Assembly (NCBI GenBank): GCA_038748065.1 | Contig: JBCDJG010000026.1 | Coordinates: 1-64,000 of the forward strand | Reading direction: 5' to 3' | DNA from: JBCDJG01 sp038748065 | GTDB lineage: Bacteria; Pseudomonadota; Gammaproteobacteria; Pseudomonadales; Halieaceae | Length of the DNA stretch: 64,000 nucleotides | Part shown: positions 58,424-64,000 of the stretch, in pieces | Numbering within the stretch: the first letter of the stretch is position 1 | Layout of the letters: each line of letters begins with the position of its first letter | The notes under the pieces: model-generated | What the model saw: only the letters and a program-made list of their open reading frames with translations | Told to the model about the DNA's origin: nothing | Database searches by the model: none | Translations under genes and position numbers: made by a program

Positions 58424-59104
58424 GTGGAGAAGACCAGAGGCCTGGAATCTGGCCTGGGCTACCAGTTCAACGATCCGCAGCACCTAAGGCTGGCATTGAC
58501 GCATCGCAGTGTCGGGCGTGATAACAACGAGCGGCTCGAATTCCTGGGCGATTCTATTGTGAACCACATCATCGCTGAAGCGCTCTATCAGCGATTTCCG
58601 CGCGCGAGCGAGGGCGACATGTCGCGGATGCGGGCGCGCCTGGTCAAGGGGGAGACACTCGCTGCCGTTGCTCGAGAGTTGTGTCTTGGCGACCATTTAA
58701 AGCTTGGGCAGGGTGAGCGTCGCAGCGGCGGTCATCGCCGCGAGTCTATCCTGGCGGATGCCCTGGAGGCAGTCGCGGGGGCCGTGTTGCTCGACGGGGG
58801 CTACCCGCAATGTCGCGAAGTTCTTTTAAGGCTGTTTGCAGGGCGTCTAGATGCCCTGGTGCCGGGGGACCTCGATAAAGATGCCAAGACGCAACTGCAA
58901 GAGCGACTGCAGGGGCGGGGTCTGGCGCGGCCGAGCTACCGGCTGGTTTCAGTGAGCGGCGAGGAGCACCAGCAGCACTTCGTTGTAGCCTGCGATTTGG
59001 AGGCGCCTCGCCTCAGCTGTTCGGGAGAAGGTAGCAGTCGCAAACGCGCAGAGCAGGCAGCGGCCATGTCTGTCCTGACGGAACTGCAGGCGCTTGATTC
59101 ATGA
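58424..59104 (+). CDS. rnc: ribonuclease III
   Basis: A 226-residue double-strand-specific RNase. The catalytic signature is NERLEFLGDSIVNHIIAEAL, the second acidic site is LADALEAVAGAVLLDGG, and the dsRNA-binding domain occupies 155-222. GTG start six bases after DUF4845. The last four bases overlap era (ATGA), the classical rnc-era arrangement. Confidence 0.97.
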   Translation: MEKTRGLESGLGYQFNDPQHLRLALTHRSVGRDNNERLEFLGDSIVNHIIAEALYQRFPRASEGDMSRMRARLVKGETLAAVARELCLGDHLKLGQGERRSGGHRRESILADALEAVAGAVLLDGGYPQCREVLLRLFAGRLDALVPGDLDKDAKTQLQERLQGRGLARPSYRLVSVSGEEHQQHFVVACDLEAPRLSCSGEGSSRKRAEQAAAMSVLTELQALDS

Positions 59105-59988
59105 GCGTCCGCTGCGGCTACGTCGCCCTGGTCGGACGTCCCAATGTTGGCAAATCAACCCTGCTTAATTACCTGCTTGGCCAGAAAATCAGCATAACCT
59201 CGCGCAAGCCACAGACTACAAGGCATCAGGTTCTGGGGATCAAGACAGAGGGCGATACCCAGCTCATTTTCGTCGATACGCCGGGCCTGCATCGCGGCGC
59301 AGACAAGGCGATCAATCGCTATATGAATCGAGCGGCTAGCAGTGCCATCAAGGATGTGGATGTGGCGGTCATGGTTGTGGATCGCACCGCATGGACAGAA
59401 GAAGACGATATGGTGCTGGAACGCATTAGCCAGGCCGCCGTGCCGGTTGTGCTGGCCGTCAACAAGGTTGACCTGCTCGACGATAAGTCGGTGCTGCTGC
59501 CCCATCTTGAAGCCCTGACCGGGCGCGCGGACTTCGCCGAGGTCATACCGATATCGGCGCTTCGGAATCACAATATCGCTGAGTTGGAAGCCTGTGTTAC
59601 AGCACATTTGCCCGAGTCGGCGCATTTTTTTCCGGAAGATCAGCTAACCGACCGTTCCCAGCGATTCCTCGCGGCGGAGATTGTGCGCGAGAAGATCATG
59701 CGCCAGTTGGGTGATGAGTTGCCCTATGCAGTGGCGGTCGAAATCGAAGAGTTTGCCCTCGACGAGGGCATCATTCATATCGCCGCACTCATCCTGGTGG
59801 AGCGCAAGGGGCAGAAGCGCATCGTCATCGGTGAAGGCGGGAGTCGCCTGCGCAGCATCGGTAAGGACGCGCGGCTGGATATGGAGGCGCTTTTTGATAA
59901 CCAGGTCATGCTACGTCTATGGGTGAAAGTGCGGTCAGGCTGGTCTGACGACGAGCGAGCACTGCGCAGCCTCGGATACGAAGACTGA
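59101..59988 (+). CDS. era: GTPase Era
   Basis: A 295-residue GTPase needed for 16S rRNA maturation and small-subunit assembly. G1 GRPNVGKSTLLNYLLGQ, G3 DTPGLH, G4 NKVD; the C-terminal KH domain has KGQKRIVIGEGGSRLRSIGK. Overlaps rnc by four bases and recO by one. Confidence 0.98.
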   Translation: MSVRCGYVALVGRPNVGKSTLLNYLLGQKISITSRKPQTTRHQVLGIKTEGDTQLIFVDTPGLHRGADKAINRYMNRAASSAIKDVDVAVMVVDRTAWTEEDDMVLERISQAAVPVVLAVNKVDLLDDKSVLLPHLEALTGRADFAEVIPISALRNHNIAELEACVTAHLPESAHFFPEDQLTDRSQRFLAAEIVREKIMRQLGDELPYAVAVEIEEFALDEGIIHIAALILVERKGQKRIVIGEGGSRLRSIGKDARLDMEALFDNQVMLRLWVKVRSGWSDDERALRSLGYED

Positions 59989-60716
59989 TGCGGGTTGAAG
60001 TTCAGCCGGCCTTTGTGCTGCATAGCCGACCCTACCGCGATAGCAGTGCGATCGTGGAGCTGTTTACCGCCGAGTACGGGCGTTTTTCGGCTGTTGCCCG
60101 CGGTGTCAGGCGTGCGGGAAAGCGCCGTGCTCAGGTGGTCGTCAACCAGCCCTTCGTGCCGCTGCTGGTATCTTTCTCGGGCCGGTCGGAGCTGAAAACA
60201 CTGGGTCAGTGCGAGCTGGCTGGCAGGCCTCACAGGCTACAGGGCGATAGCTTGTTGAGTGGCCTTTATCTGAACGAGCTATTGATGCGTTTGCTGCATC
60301 GGCATGATCCCCATCCACGTCTGTTTGCCGCCTATGGCAGCGCCATTGAGTCGCTCGGCCATGGCGACGCGCTTGAGCCTGAATTAAGACAGTTCGAATT
60401 ACAGCTGATCGATGAGTTGGGCTACAGCTTTGATTTTGGTGCTGATGCGGCCAGTGGCGAGGGCGTTCGCGAGGACTGTTTGTACGTTTATGAGGCGGAA
60501 GTCGGCATGGTGGCCACGCAGCAGCGGCCCGCGAGCGGGAAACCCGCCTATCAGGGTGCTGATCTCAGGCGTATCGCCGCCGGCGAGGTCACGGGTGAAG
60601 CGGCTGGAACCGCAAAGCGCCTGTTGCGTGAGGTACTGTCAGGTCATTTGGGCCACGAGCCTCTTCGATCGCGTGCGCTTTTTCGGAGCACGCGGAATCA
60701 GGGGGAGCAGCCATGA
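59988..60716 (+). CDS. recO: DNA repair protein RecO
   Basis: A 242-residue RecO with an N-terminal OB fold (PAFVLHSRPYRDSSAIVELF) and a helical C-terminal domain (LNELLMRLLHRHDPHPRLF). It helps load RecA in the RecF pathway. It starts within the era stop (TGATG). Its stop codon lies inside the first 18-base repeat unit of acpS, and the last codons are part of that repeat's border. Confidence 0.94.
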   Translation: MRVEVQPAFVLHSRPYRDSSAIVELFTAEYGRFSAVARGVRRAGKRRAQVVVNQPFVPLLVSFSGRSELKTLGQCELAGRPHRLQGDSLLSGLYLNELLMRLLHRHDPHPRLFAAYGSAIESLGHGDALEPELRQFELQLIDELGYSFDFGADAASGEGVREDCLYVYEAEVGMVATQQRPASGKPAYQGADLRRIAAGEVTGEAAGTAKRLLREVLSGHLGHEPLRSRALFRSTRNQGEQP

Positions 60717-60856
60717 GCGAGAAAACAGCCATGAGCAAAAAAACAGCCATGAGCGAAAAAACAGCCATGAGCGAAAAAACAGCCATGAGCGAAAAAACAG
60801 CCATGAGCGATGCAGCAGCCATAAGGGAAATAAGTGCCCTGAGCGACAAACTCGCC
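60713..60856 (+). repeat. 18-base tandem repeat opening acpS
   Basis: Eight consecutive 18-base units, consensus ATGAGCGAAAAAACAGCC. Units 3-5 are identical, units 1 and 2 differ by one base from it, unit 6 (ending GATGCAGCAGCC) is half conserved, and units 7 and 8 are decayed copies starting ATAAGG and CTGAGC. Units 1-6 each begin with an in-frame ATG. The encoded peptide is (MSEKTA)n. Confidence 0.92.
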
Positions 60857-61252
60857 GCGAGGGGAGAAGCACTGGCAATTTGCGGCGTCGGCACCGACCT
60901 GTTGCGCAGTGAGCGTATTGATGCCGTGGTTGAGCGTCTCGGTCAGCGCTTTATTGATCGCATACTGACGCCTGCTGAACGTGAGCAGTACTTGAGCAGT
61001 GCACGCCCGAACCAATTGCTGGCGAAGCGCTTCGCAGCGAAAGAGGCCGTTGCCAAAGCACTGGGAACGGGCATCGCTCGTGGCGTAAGCTGGCAAGATA
61101 TTTGCATCGAACACGACGCGGCCGGAGCGCCGCTGGCGCGAATCAGCGGTGGTGCCCTGGCCGCGGCTCAGCGGCGGGGGGGCAGCCGCGTCGAGCTGAG
61201 CCTGTCTGATGAGGATGACTATGTTCTTGCATTTGCGGTGCTCATACCGTAA
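60713..61252 (+). CDS. acpS: holo-ACP synthase AcpS with a repeat-built N-terminal extension
   Basis: AcpS attaches 4'-phosphopantetheine from CoA to acyl carrier protein. The enzyme core begins at about residue 56: ICGVGTDLLRSERI (Mg-binding Asp62) and KRFAAKEAVAKALGTGI with the catalytic Glu. From the first ATG the protein is 179 residues, against about 126 in E. coli; the extra 55 or so are made of MSEKTA-type hexapeptide repeats. Because each repeat starts with ATG, the actual start may be any of six ATG codons, or a CTG at 60871 just after an AGGGGAG sequence. The usual neighbour pdxJ is absent between recO and acpS. Confidence 0.88.
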   Translation: MSEKTAMSKKTAMSEKTAMSEKTAMSEKTAMSDAAAIREISALSDKLAARGEALAICGVGTDLLRSERIDAVVERLGQRFIDRILTPAEREQYLSSARPNQLLAKRFAAKEAVAKALGTGIARGVSWQDICIEHDAAGAPLARISGGALAAAQRRGGSRVELSLSDEDDYVLAFAVLIP

Positions 61253-61278
61253 CTGGTGGTCCAAAGCACCAAAGTCGA

Positions 61279-61284
61279 TATAAT
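61279..61284 (+). promoter_or_regulatory. candidate -10 of the cysM promoter
   Basis: A perfect TATAAT 27 bases before the cysM ATG, in the 59-base gap after acpS. No good -35 is visible at 16-18 bases upstream, so a promoter is only suggested. Confidence 0.35.
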
Positions 61285-61311
61285 CGGGAGCCCGCCCCGC
61301 GATAGAGAACC

Positions 61312-62220
61312 ATGCCTGAATATCCCACCATAGAGGCCTGCATCGGAAACACGCCACTGGTACGCCTGCAGCGTTTGCCCGGGGCGACCAGCAATACCAT
61401 TCTGGCGAAACTGGAAGGCAATAACCCCGCAGGCTCGGTTAAGGACCGGCCAGCCATGAGTATGATCGCGCAGGCCGAAGCCCGAGGCGAAATCAAGCCG
61501 GGCGACACACTTATTGAGGCCACTAGCGGCAACACCGGCATTGCCCTGGCCATGGCGGCCGCGATTCGCGGCTATCGACTGATCCTGATCATGCCCTCGC
61601 ACATGTCCAGCGAACGTAAACTGGCGATGAGCGCCTATGGCGCAGAGCTGATCGAGGTCACTCAGCAGGAGGGCATGGAAGGTGCCAGGGACCTTGCAAT
61701 GCACATGCAGGCCCAAGGCCAGGGGCGCGTGCTCGACCAGTTTGCAAACCCCGATAACCCGCTGGCCCACCTGCGTGGAACAGGGCCTGAAATTTGGGAG
61801 CAAACGGCCGGAACCATTACCCACTTCATCAGTTCTATGGGTACGACTGGAACGATCATGGGCTGTTCCAGCTTCTTCAAGGAAATGAATCCGTCAATCC
61901 AGATTATCGGCCTGCAGCCGGTAGAGGGTTCCAGCATTCCTGGCATCAGGCGCTGGCCCGAGGCCTATTTGCCGAAAATCTTCGAGCGCCCACGTGTAGA
62001 TCGCGTCATGGATATTGCGCAGAGCGATGCGGAGCAGATGATGCGCAGGCTGGCCGCGGAGGAGGGCATTTTTAGTGGCGTCTCCTCTGGTGGCTCCGTG
62101 TCTGCTGCTCTGAAACTGTCGGAGGAGGTGGAAAATGCGGTGATCGTGGCGATTATCTGCGATCGCGGGGACCGTTATCTATCGACCGGGGTGTTTCAAC
62201 CGCCCGATGAGGATTCCTGA
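61312..62220 (+). CDS. cysM: cysteine synthase B (O-acetylserine sulfhydrylase)
   Basis: A 302-residue PLP enzyme making cysteine from O-acetylserine and sulfide or thiosulfate. The PLP lysine is in NPAGSVKDRPAMSM, the substrate loop is IEATSGNTGIALAMAAA, and the phosphate-binding SSMGTTGTIMG follows. Length and the IRRWPEAYLPKIFE segment match CysM rather than CysK. Same strand as relA, which begins two bases after its stop, as in Pseudomonas (cysM-rumA-relA region) but without rumA. Confidence 0.94.
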   Translation: MPEYPTIEACIGNTPLVRLQRLPGATSNTILAKLEGNNPAGSVKDRPAMSMIAQAEARGEIKPGDTLIEATSGNTGIALAMAAAIRGYRLILIMPSHMSSERKLAMSAYGAELIEVTQQEGMEGARDLAMHMQAQGQGRVLDQFANPDNPLAHLRGTGPEIWEQTAGTITHFISSMGTTGTIMGCSSFFKEMNPSIQIIGLQPVEGSSIPGIRRWPEAYLPKIFERPRVDRVMDIAQSDAEQMMRRLAAEEGIFSGVSSGGSVSAALKLSEEVENAVIVAIICDRGDRYLSTGVFQPPDEDS

Positions 62221-62222
62221 AG

Positions 62223-64000
62223 GTGGTTCAGGTTCGCGCCCAGGGGCACCGGACCGCCGCGGGTGATGTCGATCTGCCGCGCTGGCTGGACCTGTTGCCG
62301 ACCCGTTTCGAGGGCGACGAGAAGAATGCTGTTTTGCGGGCCGCCAAGGTCGTACAGCAGGCCCAGTCCCGGCCCGGTCAGGACACCCGCGACTGGTCGC
62401 AGGAGACCGACTGCTTCAGTGCGGGGCTCGACACCGCCCAGATTCTGGCAGAGCTTCACGTTGGCGCAGATTGCCTGATCGCCGGCATGCTGTATCGGGC
62501 AGTGCGGGAGGATCGTCTGTCGGTCGATGCGGTGGAGAAGTCATTCGGTGGCCAGGTGCTCAGTTTGCTGCATGGCGTTCTGCGCATGGCCGCGATCTCC
62601 GATTTACGCAATCCGGGCAGCGCCCCTGTCCTCGGTCAGGCGGATGGGCAGAAAGATAACATTCGGCGCATGCTGATTGCGCTGGTTGATGACGTTAGGG
62701 TTGCGCTGATAAAGCTGGCCGAGCGAACCTGCGCAATTCGCGCCGTGAAAGACGAAGAAGAGAGCAGGCGCAGGCAGGTTGCCCAGGAAATATTTGATGT
62801 CTATGCACCTCTTGCGCACCGGCTTGGTATCGGCCACCTGAAATGGGAACTTGAAGATCTGTCCTTCCGCTACCTGTATCCGGAGGCTTATCGAAAAATC
62901 GCACGTCTGCTGGACGGCAAGCGCCTTGAGCGCGACCGCTTCATAGAGCGCGTCAGGGACGAAATCCGCCAGGTTCTGGACAAGGCTGATATTGAATGCG
63001 AGATACAGGGGCGCGCGAAACACATCTACAGTATCTGGCGCAAGATGCAGCGCAAGGGGATCGGATTTTCACAGGTCTACGATATCCGCGCAGTGCGGGT
63101 GCTCGTGCCGGAGCTTAAAGACTGTTACGCGACGCTGGGCATGGTGCACGGACTGTGGCGCAACATCCCAAACGAATTTGACGACTATGTCGCCAACCCC
63201 AAGGAGAACGGCTATCGCTCGCTACACACGGCGGTAATAGGGCCTGATGGAAAGATTCTCGAGATACAGATTCGAACGCATCAGATGCACGAGGAAGCTG
63301 AGCTTGGCGTTTGCGCGCACTGGCGATACAAGGGCTCTGACGTTGACGGCGCCATGGCCAGTACTTACGAAGAGAAAATATCCTGGCTACGGCAGGTGTT
63401 GGACTGGCACGAAGAGACTGGCGATGCCACGGCCGTGGCCGAGCAGTTCAGTTTTAATGTGGCTCAGGATCGGGTCTATGTGTTCACGCCCCAGGGAGAT
63501 ATCGTCAACCTGGCGCAGGGTGCTACGCCCCTGGATTTTGCCTATCACGTGCACACAGAGGTGGGACATCGCTGTCGCGGTGCCAAGGTGAATGGCTCTA
63601 TCGTGCCGCTGACCTATACCTTGTGCACCGGGGAGCGCGTTGAAATTCTGACGAGCAAGCAGGGCGAACCGAAGCGAGACTGGCTACAGCCGGGGCTTGG
63701 TTTTCTTAAAACGTCCCGGGCGCGGGCGAAGGTCCAGCACTGGTTCAAGAGTCAGGCGCGTGAGGAGAACATTGCCGCCGGCCGTCACCTACTTGAGCGG
63801 GAATTCAGGCGCCTTGCACTGACCAGCGTCGACTACAAGCGTGTGGCAGCCAAGGTCCAGATGAGCACGGTCGACGACATGTACGCGGCGGTTGGCGCTG
63901 GGGATTTGTCGTCCAGTCAGGTGCTTAATGCAGCCCAGAGCCTCGTAGAGGGCCAACCCCAGCCGCATTTGAAGCTGGCACGGGGTTCTGCTACGGCGCA
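62223..64000 (+). CDS. relA: (p)ppGpp synthetase RelA, cut at the window end
   Basis: The first 592 codons of RelA, which makes (p)ppGpp on stalled ribosomes during amino acid starvation. The N-terminal hydrolase-like domain has lost the HD residues (GMLYRAVREDRLS), as in true RelA and unlike SpoT. The synthetase domain (about 230-370) has DIRAVRVLVPELKDCY, NPKENGYRSLHTAVIG and EIQIRTHQMHEEAELG. A TGS domain (about 410-475) has VYVFTPQGDIVNLAQGATPL. GTG start two bases after the cysM stop. The ACT and zinc-finger parts lie beyond the window. Confidence 0.95.
   Translation, partial: MVQVRAQGHRTAAGDVDLPRWLDLLPTRFEGDEKNAVLRAAKVVQQAQSRPGQDTRDWSQETDCFSAGLDTAQILAELHVGADCLIAGMLYRAVREDRLSVDAVEKSFGGQVLSLLHGVLRMAAISDLRNPGSAPVLGQADGQKDNIRRMLIALVDDVRVALIKLAERTCAIRAVKDEEESRRRQVAQEIFDVYAPLAHRLGIGHLKWELEDLSFRYLYPEAYRKIARLLDGKRLERDRFIERVRDEIRQVLDKADIECEIQGRAKHIYSIWRKMQRKGIGFSQVYDIRAVRVLVPELKDCYATLGMVHGLWRNIPNEFDDYVANPKENGYRSLHTAVIGPDGKILEIQIRTHQMHEEAELGVCAHWRYKGSDVDGAMASTYEEKISWLRQVLDWHEETGDATAVAEQFSFNVAQDRVYVFTPQGDIVNLAQGATPLDFAYHVHTEVGHRCRGAKVNGSIVPLTYTLCTGERVEILTSKQGEPKRDWLQPGLGFLKTSRARAKVQHWFKSQAREENIAAGRHLLEREFRRLALTSVDYKRVAAKVQMSTVDDMYAAVGAGDLSSSQVLNAAQSLVEGQPQPHLKLARGSATA

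Noticed and set aside
60713..60856. Repeat array as a CRISPR
   Set aside because: Units are contiguous without spacers and in frame with acpS.
60589..60894. Antisense frames with repeated MAVFSL or SWLFFR peptides at 60589-60894
   Set aside because: They are the reverse-strand reading of the 18-base acpS repeat, not separate repeat proteins.

Overview
The window reads as chromosomal DNA of an aerobic or microaerobic, GC-rich gammaproteobacterium. The evidence is gene order: nadB / rpoE-rseA-rseB-rseC-mucD / lepA-lepB-DUF4845-rnc-era-recO-acpS, cysM-relA, ygfZ / sdhE-ygfX, ppiB-lpxH next to glnS-cysS, and the ccoNOQP-ccoGHIS/fnr/hemN block. The mixture of Pseudomonas-like core order with a PrpE-like ligase, a PQQ enzyme, an AbfD-like dehydratase and F420 genes suggests an environmental, probably marine lineage such as Halieaceae (OM60/NOR5) or a relative. 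That placement is inference; no rRNA gene is present. No tRNA, rRNA, CRISPR, insertion sequence or prophage was seen, and no gene-free stretch exceeds 300 bases.

Layout. 0-10.7 kb: accessory carbon metabolism (DUF1254 exported protein, SASA-type esterase, 4-hydroxybutyryl-CoA dehydratase-like enzyme, iron alcohol dehydrogenase, thioesterase, DapB-like reductase, PrpE-type acyl-CoA synthetase, DUF3833 lipoprotein, CitE-type lyase). 10.7-19.8 kb: acnB with a small exported protein, DUF1289-miaE, lpxH-ppiB diverging from glnS-cysS. 19.8-31.4 kb: a complete cbb3 oxidase system (structural genes, Cu/haem assembly genes), fnr and hemN, with two FNR-type boxes at class II promoter positions. 31.4-41.7 kb: a minus-strand run of five genes (SDR, PQQ dehydrogenase lipoprotein, a two-part protein with a glycosidase-like front and a WaaP-like kinase back, a 1342-residue DUF1631-GGDEF-EAL protein, a LuxR-type regulator). 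41.8-46.9 kb: a full coenzyme F420 operon, cofE-cofD-cofC-fbiC, divergent from that run. 46.9-64 kb: ung, ygfZ, sdhE-ygfX, nadB, the sigma-E operon with its own sigma-E promoter, lepA-lepB-rnc-era-recO-acpS, cysM, and the 5' part of relA, cut by the window end.

How the genes work together. The cbb3 block is a low-oxygen respiration module: Fnr senses oxygen loss, and the boxes in front of the yip1-ccoN operon and hemN imply it raises both the oxidase and haem synthesis. The sigma-E block is an envelope-stress circuit with anti-sigma factor, its RseB guard, RseC and a periplasmic protease. The F420 operon would give the cell a deazaflavin cofactor, although no F420-using enzyme is recognisable in the window.

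The main oddities are the F420 operon in this taxonomic setting, an lpxH with only a CTG (or ATT) start available, an acpS fronted by an 18-base tandem repeat that supplies six in-frame ATG codons, a possible 4-hydroxybutyrate assimilation cluster, the glycosidase-like/kinase fusion, and degenerate GGDEF/EAL motifs in the DUF1631 protein.
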